Assembly: GCA_947499955.1 (NCBI GenBank)
Contig: CANMQI010000002.1
Location: forward strand, 124,001-188,000
Direction: 5' to 3'
DNA: 64,000 bases
Source of the DNA: an uncultured Granulosicoccus sp.
GTDB taxonomy: Bacteria; Pseudomonadota; Gammaproteobacteria; Granulosicoccales; Granulosicoccaceae
Position 1 is the stretch's first letter. The number at the start of each line of letters is the position of its first letter. Position numbers and translations under genes: made by a program. Below the pieces are notes generated by a model. The model worked only from the letters and a program-made list of their open reading frames with translations. It searched no databases and had not been told where the DNA came from. Below, piece by piece: positions 25,189 to 33,155 of the stretch.

Positions 25189-26274
25189 ATGCAAACCACG
25201 TCCATTCACAGCAAGGCCGCCTCGGTCGAGTTCAGGAACGTCAGCAAGATCTACGGCGAGACGGTGACCGCCGTGGACGGTGTCTCGTTGAAGGTCGAAG
25301 CCGGGGAGCTGGTGACCTTGCTGGGGCCTTCGGGCTGTGGCAAGACCACCACGCTGCGCATGATTGCCGGCCTGGAGATGGCCAGTAGTGGCAGCATCCT
25401 GATCGGTGATGCCGATGTGACCCTGCTGCCAGCGACTGACCGTGATGTATCCATGGTGTTCCAGTCCTATGCGCTGTTTCCGCACATGAGCGTGCTGGAG
25501 AACGTAGCCTACGGTCTGAAAGTGTCCGGCATGAAGAAGCCCGAAGTGCGTGTACGAGCACTGAATGGTCTGGAGCTGGTCGGGCTGACCGGTTACGGCG
25601 ATCGTCTGCCCAGCGAGCTCTCGGGTGGACAGCAGCAGCGTGTGGCCGTGGCACGGGCCCTGGTGCTGGAGCCACAGGTGCTGTTGTTCGATGAACCCTT
25701 GTCAAACCTCGACGCCAAGCTGCGTCGCCAGGTGCGCGAGGAGATTCGTGAGCTGCAGCAATCACTGGGGCTGACCGTGGTGTATGTGACGCACGATCAG
25801 GAAGAAGCCCTGGCCGTATCCGACCGCATCATCGTCATGCGCAATGCCGGTATTGCACAGGCTGGTACACCCCGAGAATTGTACGAAGAACCCGCTGACA
25901 GTTTTGTCGCGGACTTCATTGGTGAGGCCAACCTGATGGATGTGACCATCGAGCAGGTGGACGCCGTAGCCGGAACCGCCGAGGTCAGTCTTGCCGGCGT
26001 GAATATCACATTGCCCTCTCGCGGCATGGTCGCCGGACCTGCAAAACTCGCCGTGCGACCGAACCGCCTGGAACTGAAAGCGCCGGAGGATGTCGGTGGC
26101 TTGCCCGGCACCGTCATCAAATGCACCTATGTCGGCAACCACATGGAGTACGTGGTGCGTCTGGCACAGGGCGAATGGTTCGCTACCAGTGATGATGTGG
26201 GCACCGTGCATACCGCCGGTGCCGAGGTGAGTGTTCACTTCCGCGCGCGCGGGCCGGTGTTGTTGTCGGCCTGA
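25189..26274 (+). CDS. Ferric-type ABC transporter ATPase (FbpC/PotA-like)
   Basis: This 361-residue ATPase has Walker A GPSGCGKTT near 43-51, signature LSGGQQQR near 142 and Walker B VLLFDEPLSNLD near 163. A C-terminal TOBE domain (about 280-361) serves regulation. It powers the fused permease upstream. The ATG at 25189 was chosen; ACAGG lies nine bases upstream, and a TTG five codons earlier is in frame. It ends the operon; 44 bases on, a remnant of an enoyl-CoA hydratase gene begins on the other strand. Confidence 0.92.
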   Translation: MQTTSIHSKAASVEFRNVSKIYGETVTAVDGVSLKVEAGELVTLLGPSGCGKTTTLRMIAGLEMASSGSILIGDADVTLLPATDRDVSMVFQSYALFPHMSVLENVAYGLKVSGMKKPEVRVRALNGLELVGLTGYGDRLPSELSGGQQQRVAVARALVLEPQVLLFDEPLSNLDAKLRRQVREEIRELQQSLGLTVVYVTHDQEEALAVSDRIIVMRNAGIAQAGTPRELYEEPADSFVADFIGEANLMDVTIEQVDAVAGTAEVSLAGVNITLPSRGMVAGPAKLAVRPNRLELKAPEDVGGLPGTVIKCTYVGNHMEYVVRLAQGEWFATSDDVGTVHTAGAEVSVHFRARGPVLLSA

Positions 26275-26318
26275 GTTGTCTGCGGGTCGTAGCCGCTGAG
26301 GTCAATACTGACGAGGGG

Positions 26319-26384
26319 CTGTCAGCGCCGTCCATGCCGGCTTGCGCTTGCCTGGAAAGGCCTCGATGCCTTTGCAAAAGTCAT
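26319..26384 (-). pseudogene. 3'-end remnant of an enoyl-CoA hydratase gene (left direct repeat)
   Basis: Read on the minus strand this 66-base piece encodes GIEAFPGKRKPAWT. It is nearly the C-terminus of the intact enoyl-CoA hydratase at 32093-32869 (GIEAFLGKRKPVWT). DNA identity to 32090-32157 is 58 of 66 aligned positions by my hand count, plus a two-base gap that shifts the frame before the stop. No upstream part of the gene is present; the DctQ gene begins 54 bases away. It is therefore a broken fragment. Confidence 0.8.
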
Positions 26385-26437
26385 TCTCACTTCATGACAC
26401 AGTAATCGCGCATCTCCATCTTGTCCGCAACCTTTCA

Positions 26438-26998
26438 TCACATGACGGCATCTTCCCGTGCAACCTTGTCAATGTCATGCGCCATGTATTCCAGTAACGC
26501 CCGGCCCATCATGGTCACCGACTGCATCAACAACAGTGCACCACCGATGGGGACGGCCATTCGTGCGTGAGATACAAATAGATAGCTGGACGGGCTGACC
26601 TGACCCTGGCCAAGTTCGACAAATTTCAGGCCATACTTGATGAGATACAGTGCGAAAAACGCAACGATAGCCATCAGAAGAATGCGGTGAAGTTTGCGCA
26701 GTCGCACGGGTAGCATCAGCACCAAGAGGTCTACTTCCAGATGGTAGTTGGCGCGCAGGCACACCGACATGCCAACAAGGGCCACATAGCCGGATAGATA
26801 GACAGCTACCTCCTCAACCCATGGTGCAGGGTAGGGCAGAACATATCGAATCAGTATCTGTAGCAGAAGCATACACAAGATGCCCAGCAGCGCCAGGCCC
26901 ATGAAGCAGCGACTGATCGTGTCAATCCAGCCGGTAAAGCGGTCCCAGGGGGCAAATATTCTTGCGAACATGCTCGTCTCGTTCGATGTCGGTGTCAT
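26438..26998 (-). CDS. TRAP transporter small permease (DctQ-like)
   Basis: This 186-residue inner-membrane protein has four hydrophobic helices (about 30-52, 64-84, 105-125, 147-167). LRANYHLEVDLLV, in the cytoplasmic loop, fits the DctQ family. TRAP small subunits partner the large DctM channel, which uses a sodium gradient to import organic acids. Its start overlaps the DctM stop by four bases (ATGA). It is the last gene of dctP-dctM-dctQ. The base composition of the cassette is lower in GC than the genes outside. Confidence 0.87.
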   Translation of the reverse strand: MTPTSNETSMFARIFAPWDRFTGWIDTISRCFMGLALLGILCMLLLQILIRYVLPYPAPWVEEVAVYLSGYVALVGMSVCLRANYHLEVDLLVLMLPVRLRKLHRILLMAIVAFFALYLIKYGLKFVELGQGQVSPSSYLFVSHARMAVPIGGALLLMQSVTMMGRALLEYMAHDIDKVAREDAVM

Positions 26999-28296
26999 GG
27001 CAGCAAACCTCCCAGTTCAAATAACCTTGGAAGGAACTCGGTCAGAGGCGGGAAGAACAGGATGAAGATGGCCAGCAATACCTCCAGGATGATGACCGGC
27101 CACATGTATTTCATGATTTCTGAAATGGTGACCCGTCCGATCAGGCAGGCCGTTAGGATCGCTCCGCCGACGGGCGGTGTCAGATGCCCCACTCCCAGAA
27201 CGATGATGATGATCATGCCGGTGTGCACTGGCGAAAAGCCGAACTCGTAGAATATGGGGATGATGATCGGACCGAAGAGCAATATGTTTGCGGTGCGACC
27301 AACGAACATGCCTGCGACCAGCAAGACTGCGATGATCATTCCGAGAATGACAATCTTGTTGGAGGTGACGCCGAGCAGGGCTTCCAGAACGATTTCCGGA
27401 ATGTTCTGGATGGCCACGATATAGGAAAACGACAAGGCGACTCCCGAGATGATGACTACTGCTGCGGAGGTGACGGCCGCACTGACCAGTATCGGACCCA
27501 GTTGAGCGACGGTCACTGTCCGGTAGACGAGCATGGTTGTCATCAGTGCGTAGAGAACTGCAATCGACGCCGATTCAACGGTCGTGAACAAGCCACCGAA
27601 TATCCCGAAGAGAATGATGAAGGGCATTCCCAGTGGAACCAGACCTTTACGAACGGCGGCGACAACCTGTCGTCCCGTTGCACGAGGGTGTTTGGGTATA
27701 TTGTATTTTCGAGTCATGAAGTAGGCGCAAATCATGTACGCTGCCGCCATGAAGATGCCTACCGTAATGCCCGCTCCAAACAATGCGGATACGGGAACAC
27801 CGAACACCGCTCCGTATACAACCATGACAATGCTGGGTGGAAGTGTCGGTGACAGAGTTGCAGATTGAGCAGTAACTGTTGCCGCATAGGCACGTGGATA
27901 GCCTTCCTTTTCCATGGCTGGCATCATGGTTGAGCCCATTGCCGCGATATCCGCCTGTCCTGAACCTGATATACCGGCGAAGAAGACACTGGACAGGATA
28001 TTGACCTGGGCCAGGCCGCCTTGCAGATGCCCGACAAAGACACGGGCGACATCAAGGAGGCGATCGATCAGCGCCCCCTTGGTCATGATCTCACCTGCCA
28101 GTATGAACATGGGCACGGCCAGAAACGTAAAGGAGGTGACACCGTCGAAAAGACGCTGGTTGAGTATGATCAGGGTGGATTCGCGGCCTGTCTCGATGAA
28201 GTGAGACATGGTGGAAAGCCCCATGGCCGCGAATATGGGTAATCCAATGAGGACCCCCACGATAAGGGCTAAGAGCATGATGGACGCTACGAGCAT
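26995..28296 (-). CDS. TRAP transporter large permease (DctM-like)
   Basis: This 433-residue, 11-13 helix membrane channel of the TRAP family has AGEIMTKGALIDRLLDVA and ISGSGQADIAAMGSTMMPAM. It also has a C-terminal HLTPPVGGAILTACLIG block, all typical of DctM. I chose the ATG at 28296, preceded by AAGGAA. A start 11 codons earlier is in frame but lacks a ribosome site and adds polar residues before the first helix. It lies between the DctP and DctQ genes, with a hairpin in the gap upstream. Confidence 0.92.
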   Translation of the reverse strand: MLVASIMLLALIVGVLIGLPIFAAMGLSTMSHFIETGRESTLIILNQRLFDGVTSFTFLAVPMFILAGEIMTKGALIDRLLDVARVFVGHLQGGLAQVNILSSVFFAGISGSGQADIAAMGSTMMPAMEKEGYPRAYAATVTAQSATLSPTLPPSIVMVVYGAVFGVPVSALFGAGITVGIFMAAAYMICAYFMTRKYNIPKHPRATGRQVVAAVRKGLVPLGMPFIILFGIFGGLFTTVESASIAVLYALMTTMLVYRTVTVAQLGPILVSAAVTSAAVVIISGVALSFSYIVAIQNIPEIVLEALLGVTSNKIVILGMIIAVLLVAGMFVGRTANILLFGPIIIPIFYEFGFSPVHTGMIIIIVLGVGHLTPPVGGAILTACLIGRVTISEIMKYMWPVIILEVLLAIFILFFPPLTEFLPRLFELGGLLP

Positions 28297-28326
28297 GTTT
28301 GTTCCTTGGGGGAGATAAGCAGGAGC

Positions 28327-28357
28327 CATCTGACAGTCCCTGACTGCTGCTCAGATG
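28327..28357 (-). promoter_or_regulatory. Intercistronic hairpin between dctP-like and dctM-like genes
   Basis: CATCTGA (28327-28333) pairs perfectly with TCAGATG (28351-28357). Inside it CAGTC pairs with GACTG around a three-base loop, with a four-base bulge, giving 12 pairs in all. It lies in the 131-base gap between the binding-protein and permease genes. A second short GGGCC/GGCCC stem lies nearby. No U-run follows. A role in making more binding protein than channel is inferred. Confidence 0.6.
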
Positions 28358-28427
28358 TGCTTGTTGCTGAGAGCCTGGAAGTCAGGGCCCTGTGTCAAGG
28401 CCCCGAGGTTGATGGCTTGAGAGAGAT

Positions 28428-29459
28428 TCAGTTCAGATCGGCGCGAACGCGCTCCAGTGCTTCGATGACACCGGCAGTAAAATCGGCATCTACATTTTCT
28501 TCCACGAATTTCTGGCCTACCGGGTAGGCAATCTCTTGCCAGGCTGCCTTCTCTTCTGCCGAGAGAACAGTAATGGTTGTTCCCTTCTTCTGCAGCGCTT
28601 CAATAGCCGCGAATTCCTCTGACATGGCGGAACCATTCTGTACGATGATCGACAGGTCGATAGCCTCATTCAGGATGGACTTGTGTTCATCTGACAGTCC
28701 TTCCCAGAACTCGTTGTTGGCGAGATAGGCCATGTAGGAAAAACTATGGCCGGTAAATGAAACATGATCCAGAATGTCGAGATGTCCGTTGCCTACAGCG
28801 CCAGAGAGACTGCCTTCCACACCATCGATCAAGCCGGTCTGCAGTGCCTGATTTCTCTCTGATCCAGAGAGTCCTACTACATTGCCGATTCCCAGACCCT
28901 GCCAGACGGCGATGTTGAGTGGGCCCGGTGGAACTCGCAATTTGATGTCTTTCAAGTCGGCAGGCGTACGTATCGGGCCTGCTTTCGAATACAGGTTGCG
29001 CACTGAGTTTTCGGCAGCACCGAAGAAACGAATGGTATTGTTTGACGCGTCCATGAGGTAGTCGTTGACAAAGCCAACCAGTTCCTTGTCTTCCATCAAA
29101 CCATAGAATTCGCGACGATCCTTGAAGACGAACGGTGCGTCGAAGAGTTGAAAGTTTGGTGCTATGCCGTTGAGTCCATGGACGCCAACAACGTAGAACT
29201 CCAGTTCGCCCAGACGGAGCTGATCGACAACGTCGCGATCACTGCCCAGGGCTCCGTGAATGACGCGGTTGACTTGAATGTCTCCGCCGGACTTTCCTTC
29301 AACCATGGCCTCGAAAGCCACAGCGGCTGTCGTAGAGCTGGGGTTCTCTGAATGTGCGTAGGTCATCTTGACCGATTGAGCATGTGTAAAGGTTGACACT
29401 GCAGAGCTTATGAGTAACGCAGCAGTGCTTTTCGCAACAAGCGACAACAGACTGTTCAT
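28428..29459 (-). CDS. TRAP transporter periplasmic binding protein (DctP-like)
   Basis: This 343-residue periplasmic protein of the DctP family has a signal peptide ending near THAQS (residue 28). The conserved carboxylate-binding Arg is likely in DLKDIKLRVPPGP near residue 170. IDGVEGSLSGAVGNGHLDI follows. The ATG has GGAGGAAG upstream. It is first in the operon, and its promoter region (29460-29680) is shared with the divergent hydrolase gene. That region holds palindromes suited to the LacI regulator at 30971. A sugar acid or other carboxylate is the likely substrate. Confidence 0.92.
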   Translation of the reverse strand: MNSLLSLVAKSTAALLISSAVSTFTHAQSVKMTYAHSENPSSTTAAVAFEAMVEGKSGGDIQVNRVIHGALGSDRDVVDQLRLGELEFYVVGVHGLNGIAPNFQLFDAPFVFKDRREFYGLMEDKELVGFVNDYLMDASNNTIRFFGAAENSVRNLYSKAGPIRTPADLKDIKLRVPPGPLNIAVWQGLGIGNVVGLSGSERNQALQTGLIDGVEGSLSGAVGNGHLDILDHVSFTGHSFSYMAYLANNEFWEGLSDEHKSILNEAIDLSIIVQNGSAMSEEFAAIEALQKKGTTITVLSAEEKAAWQEIAYPVGQKFVEENVDADFTAGVIEALERVRADLN

Positions 29460-29505
29460 GAAACTTCCTCCGGATTGATGATTATTTTCAGTGGTTGGTG
29501 TTTAC

Positions 29506-29533
29506 CATGACGATTGGTCATGTTAACGTTAAC
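29506..29533. promoter_or_regulatory. Candidate LacI-family operator(s) in the divergent promoter region
   Basis: Two palindromes lie side by side. CATGAC-N5-GTCATG is at 29506-29522, and the perfect 12-base GTTAACGTTAAC is at 29522-29533. The latter has the central CG and flanking form of LacI/GntR-type operators (compare TGTTAACGTTAACA). It lies about 65 bases before the dctP start and about 150 before the hydrolase start. The LacI-family gene is three genes away in the same cassette. Auto- and divergent control by that protein is a strong inference. Confidence 0.65.
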
Positions 29534-29648
29534 GTAGCATCATAAATCAAGAGTGTCAAACAGGCCGGGCGCTGATCAGCACAGGCTTTCATTCTTTTCC
29601 GACGGCGAGTCTTTCGCCATATCAGTTTCAACCCTTGAGGAAAAAACC

Positions 29649-29684
29649 ATGTATGACCCCAAAACCGTGGACGCGTTTTCATGA
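29649..29684 (+). other. Possible leader ORF overlapping the hydrolase start
   Basis: A short frame encodes MYDPKTVDAFS and stops at 29682-29684, overlapping the hydrolase ATG in an ATGA. It has the best ribosome site of the region (TTGAGGA about eight bases upstream), whereas the hydrolase start has almost none. Ribosomes may therefore enter here and re-initiate on the hydrolase. It could instead be the remaining start of a lost gene. Whether it is translated is unknown. Confidence 0.4.
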
Positions 29685-30523
29685 GCACTCTTGCGGCGAA
29701 TTACATCGACATAGACTGCGAAAACAGAATCCACGTCTTTCATGCAAAACCAGTAGACGACAAGCAGACATTTGTCTTCCTCAACTCCATGGGTGCTACA
29801 ACTCAGGTCTGGGAGGATAGGATTGCGCCAGCGCTGCGCGAGCGAGGCTACGGTACATTGAGCTTCGACTATCGTGGTCAGGGTAAAACCGAGTACGGGC
29901 CCGATGCGAAGCTGGAGCCCGCCGAGATCGTATCCGACATCGTGCGAGTGATGAAAGATCAGCAACCTCACCGACCCATCATGTGTGGTTTGTCGATTGG
30001 TGGTCTGTTCGGCGTCAGAGCCATCGAGCAAGGTGCTGATGTCGAGGCCATTGCATTGGTCAATACACTAAGAGCCTCGAACGCACAGGTCGAATGGATC
30101 AATACACTTGAAGCCAGGCTGATTGCAATGGGGGGCATGCCCCTGGTGCTGGACGTGTTGCGTCCCGTGCTGTCCAGTGTCGAACAACTTGAAAAATTCA
30201 GGCCCGATCATCTGTCGGAAGAGGGCTATACCCCTTGGCCTGCAGAGCATCCTCGCAGACGTCTGGCCGACGGTGTCTGCAAGGCTGACTGGAACTTTCC
30301 ATGGGAAACGCTGAACGTCCCAACACTGGTTTTCACCGGATTGCACGATCGACTGTTCAGGATCCAGAGCGATGTGGATAGTATTCTGAAGAGAATTCCC
30401 GATCCGACAGTCCTCGAATACCCTGACGGCGGACATTCTCTGCATGCGGAGTTCCCCGACGAATTTGCTGCGGACCTTATCGGTTTTGCGGAAGAGTTAG
30501 CGTCAAACAGAGTCAGAAAATAA
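29681..30523 (+). CDS. Alpha/beta hydrolase (enol-lactonase/esterase-like)
   Basis: This 280-residue hydrolase has nucleophile elbow CGLSIGGLFG near residue 107 (G-x-S-x-G). The catalytic Asp is in FTGLHDRLF near 222, and the His in DGGHSLH near 251. The pattern resembles 3-oxoadipate enol-lactonase and related lactonases or esterases. It sits opposite the TRAP operon and upstream of the ABM-like gene, so it should act on the imported acid or its lactone. The start may be served by coupling from the leader ORF. The stop overlaps the next ATG (TAATG). Confidence 0.82.
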   Translation: MSTLAANYIDIDCENRIHVFHAKPVDDKQTFVFLNSMGATTQVWEDRIAPALRERGYGTLSFDYRGQGKTEYGPDAKLEPAEIVSDIVRVMKDQQPHRPIMCGLSIGGLFGVRAIEQGADVEAIALVNTLRASNAQVEWINTLEARLIAMGGMPLVLDVLRPVLSSVEQLEKFRPDHLSEEGYTPWPAEHPRRRLADGVCKADWNFPWETLNVPTLVFTGLHDRLFRIQSDVDSILKRIPDPTVLEYPDGGHSLHAEFPDEFAADLIGFAEELASNRVRK

Positions 30524-30855
30524 TGTTCATTCGATGCGCGTTTTTCAAAGGCAAGGTCAAGGAAGGGTATCAGGAGGAGTTCGATACCTATATCGATACA
30601 GTTCTGGTGGACACCTGGCGCTCTTTTCCGGGAGCTCGGGAGGTCCGTGTTCTGCGCGAGGTAGAAAGCGATAATCCGGACATTCCTCTCGAACTTGTGA
30701 TCTCCATCAAGTTCGAATCCAGAGAAGCCATCGAGAATGCCTTGAACTCGCCGCAACGCCAGAACAGTCGCGAGAAATCAAAGGCCCTCATCGACATGTT
30801 TGACGGCGAAGTGTTCCATACCGTGTTCAGAGCGAATCAGGTTCTGAGTGGGTAG
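30523..30855 (+). CDS. ABM/Dabb-like small dimeric alpha-beta barrel protein
   Basis: This 110-residue protein has the ferredoxin-like pattern of the antibiotic biosynthesis monooxygenase/Dabb group. It opens with MFIRCAFFKGKV, then a helix, then LELVISIKFESREAIENAL. Family members are monooxygenases, isomerases or mutarotases, so no single reaction can be given. Its ATG uses the last base of the hydrolase stop (TAATG), so the two are coupled and probably act on the same compound. An inverted repeat (30863-30876) follows. Confidence 0.62.
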   Translation: MFIRCAFFKGKVKEGYQEEFDTYIDTVLVDTWRSFPGAREVRVLREVESDNPDIPLELVISIKFESREAIENALNSPQRQNSREKSKALIDMFDGEVFHTVFRANQVLSG

Positions 30856-30862
30856 AGCCGTC

Positions 30863-30876
30863 CCGGAATTTTCCGG
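30863..30876. promoter_or_regulatory. Short inverted repeat between the ABM-like gene and the LacI gene
   Basis: CCGGAA (30863-30868) and TTCCGG (30871-30876) flank two T residues. It lies seven bases after the ABM-like stop and about 95 before the regulator start. It could be an operator half-site pair or a weak stem at the end of the catabolic transcript. It does not resemble the 29522 palindrome. Confidence 0.3.
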
Positions 30877-30970
30877 AAACTGTCGCTGGTAGTTCGAATA
30901 AGCAGCATATGCCTGAAGAAAAGAGCAATCTTCTATACTCATGGCTTGATACGCATAGCCCACAGACTCA

Positions 30971-32008
30971 ATGAGAGGTAGTTCCTTGGCTGGCTCATAC
31001 AGTTCCGGAAAGAAGAACACGACACAATCCGACGTGGCGAAACTTGCCGGTGTGAGTGTCATGACAGTGTCGCGTGCGCTGCATGGGTCTACCGCTATCT
31101 CGCCGGAGACCAAGGAGCGCATCAGATTGGCGATGGAGGAGCTGGGCTATGTCTATAACACAGTAGCCGGCTCGCTCCGGAACCAGAGCAGCTTCATGGT
31201 GGCGGTCGTCATACCGTCGGTCAATGATCTGGTGTTCGGCGAGATACTCAGCGGGATCAATTCTGTGCTCAGGCCCAAAGGCTATTTCACCACCATCGGT
31301 GAATCCTTCTTCAATCCGGAGGAAGAATACAAGGTCATCAGATCACTGTTGGCGATGCAACCTGCGGGCATTATCCTGACGGGGGGCATTCATCACAAGC
31401 CGGAACTGTTCGAACTGCTGAAAAGGCGCAGCTGTCCGATCCTCCAGATGTGGGATACCCATAATCTGGACTTCGACTATCACGTCGGACCTTCCCAGAT
31501 CGAGGCAGGACAGTTGATCGCTGATCACTTCATCAAGAAGAGATTCAGGCAGGTGGCATATATCGGTGCAGAATTGTCGATGGACGTGTGTGCCGGTCAG
31601 CGATTGCAGGCTTTCCGCGACAGGTTGGCGGACAAAGGTATCGCCGTCGATGTCGAGACGGATGACGACCTTCCTCGTCAGCCGGAGAGCGGCAAGATTC
31701 TGACTGAGCGCCTGCTCACACGTTCACCTGGAGTGAAAGCAATTCATTTCCTGAATGATTCCATGGCATTGGGCGGGCTCTCATACCTTGCTGGAAAAGG
31801 GATGTCGGCTCCGAAGGATGTTGCGGTGGCAGGTTTCAACGGCTCGACGCAGAAATTTTCCATACGCACTAAGTTGACTACCGTTGATGTGCCCAAGTAC
31901 GAAATAGGCAGCGTCTCGGGCGAGCGATTGCTGGCGTTACTGGATAACAAGAAAGATGGTCAGTTCTACCGCTCGCCGCTTCGGCTCATTGAAGGCGATA
32001 CGACCTAG
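30971..32008 (+). CDS. LacI family transcriptional regulator
   Basis: This 345-residue repressor has a helix-turn-helix near residues 17-37 (TQSDVAKLAGVSVMTVSRAL), then the hinge and a periplasmic-binding-like effector domain (about 72-340). It resembles the GntR/gluconate branch. It is the likely regulator of the divergent TRAP and hydrolase operons through the palindromes at 29506-29533. The ATG at 30971 has a poor site. A TTG at 30986 follows GAGG at seven bases and may be the true start, leaving five fewer residues. It ends 84 bases before the convergent enoyl-CoA hydratase. Confidence 0.93.
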   Translation: MRGSSLAGSYSSGKKNTTQSDVAKLAGVSVMTVSRALHGSTAISPETKERIRLAMEELGYVYNTVAGSLRNQSSFMVAVVIPSVNDLVFGEILSGINSVLRPKGYFTTIGESFFNPEEEYKVIRSLLAMQPAGIILTGGIHHKPELFELLKRRSCPILQMWDTHNLDFDYHVGPSQIEAGQLIADHFIKKRFRQVAYIGAELSMDVCAGQRLQAFRDRLADKGIAVDVETDDDLPRQPESGKILTERLLTRSPGVKAIHFLNDSMALGGLSYLAGKGMSAPKDVAVAGFNGSTQKFSIRTKLTTVDVPKYEIGSVSGERLLALLDNKKDGQFYRSPLRLIEGDTT

Positions 32009-32089
32009 TGGGTCGATCGGGAAACAAGGCAATGCACAGGATCTGCTTGCGCCCGTCCGACAAGGTGACCTGACGAAGGCGCAGCGAGT

Positions 32090-32157
32090 CTGTCAGCGCC
32101 CCGTCCATACCGGCTTGCGTTTGCCCAGAAAGGCCTCGATGCCTTCACGAAAATCAT
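32090..32157 (-). repeat. Right direct repeat: intact 3' end of the enoyl-CoA hydratase gene
   Basis: This segment is the C-terminal coding end of the gene at 32093-32869 and matches the remnant at 26319-26384 in the same orientation. The two copies bracket about 5.7 kb containing dctQMP, the hydrolase, the ABM-like gene and the LacI gene. By hand I count eight mismatches and one two-base gap. Confidence 0.75.
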
Positions 32158-32869
32158 CACTGGTGTAGCAGGCGACAATCAGGTCATCGCTTTCCACGCT
32201 GGCCGCCTGTTCGCGTAAGCGGCGCAGACCTTCCTTGGACGCTGCCAGTGTCAGTGGTGCATGTTCATTCATGCGCTCACACAGTTCATGCGCACGCGCG
32301 AGCGGATCAGCAGATATCTCATTCACCAGACCAATCGACAGCGCTTCTTCGTGTTCAATCAGGCGCGCTGTCAGTAGCAGTTCCCGAGTACGTGCGGCAC
32401 CCAGCAGCTCTACCTGTCGAGACAGATTGTCGCTGGAGAGACAATTGCCCAGCGTGCGGGCAATCGGAAAGCCATACCGAATATCATCGCTGGCGACACG
32501 CAGATCACAACAGGCCGCAATGGCCGCGCCGCCACCGGTACACGCACCCCTGATAGCCGCCACCGTCGGGATCGGTAGTGACTCCAGAGCACCCATGACA
32601 CGATCCATGGTGCGCTCGTATTCCAGGGCGTCATCGGCCGAATCGAGCTTGCGGAATTGCGAGATGTCCGTACCAGCAGCAAAGGCCTTGTCACCCGCAC
32701 CCGTGATGATCAGGGATTTCAGGGGCAGGGAGTTGTCGTGAATTCTCCCGCAGAGCTCTGCCAGTGCTTCGTACATGCCGTAGGTCAGGGCATTGCGCTG
32801 CTGCGGGCGGTTGAAGGTGATGACGCCGGTGTGATGAGTTTGCTGGAAGTGGAAGTCGGTGTTGGGCAT
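32093..32869 (-). CDS. Enoyl-CoA hydratase/isomerase family protein
   Basis: This 258-residue crotonase-fold protein has the oxyanion-hole pattern AGTDISQF near residue 66. IRGACTGGGAAIAACCDLR near 106 and the FPIARTLGN segment follow. The family hydrates or isomerises enoyl-CoA thioesters in beta-oxidation and related pathways. The usual catalytic Glu pair is not clear to me, so the exact reaction is open. It borders the TRAP cassette on its 3' side. A copy of its 3' end lies at the far side of that cassette. Confidence 0.85.
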   Translation of the reverse strand: MPNTDFHFQQTHHTGVITFNRPQQRNALTYGMYEALAELCGRIHDNSLPLKSLIITGAGDKAFAAGTDISQFRKLDSADDALEYERTMDRVMGALESLPIPTVAAIRGACTGGGAAIAACCDLRVASDDIRYGFPIARTLGNCLSSDNLSRQVELLGAARTRELLLTARLIEHEEALSIGLVNEISADPLARAHELCERMNEHAPLTLAASKEGLRRLREQAASVESDDLIVACYTSDDFREGIEAFLGKRKPVWTGR

Positions 32870-33155
32870 GAGGGGGTGGGCCGTGTGGATATGGCTAGTG
32901 TAATGGCTTGTTCATCGCGAAGGTTTACGGTGTGGTGTTGTTATGGTGCCAGAGTTGGTTTTGTGACGCCAGGCGCTACCTCTCTACTGTAGAAAACCAT
33001 GAGCGCACGTATGCACGATGGAATTTCGATGAACCTATGAACTTCTCAACGAGCCTTGATCGTATAAATAAATATCTATTGAATTATTATTCTAATCAAT
33101 GCATTCTTGTGCAGTAGTTCAAACCACTTGATTTTCCACGAATAGAGGTATGTTC
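32870..33155. promoter_or_regulatory. AT-rich divergent upstream region
   Basis: This 286-base gap separates the start of the enoyl-CoA hydratase gene (minus) from the M14 gene (plus). Line 33061-33120 has only 15 G/C in 60 bases by hand count, far below the surroundings, with TA-rich runs such as TATAAATAAATATC. It probably holds the M14 promoter. I could not fix -35/-10 boxes with confidence. Confidence 0.35.
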
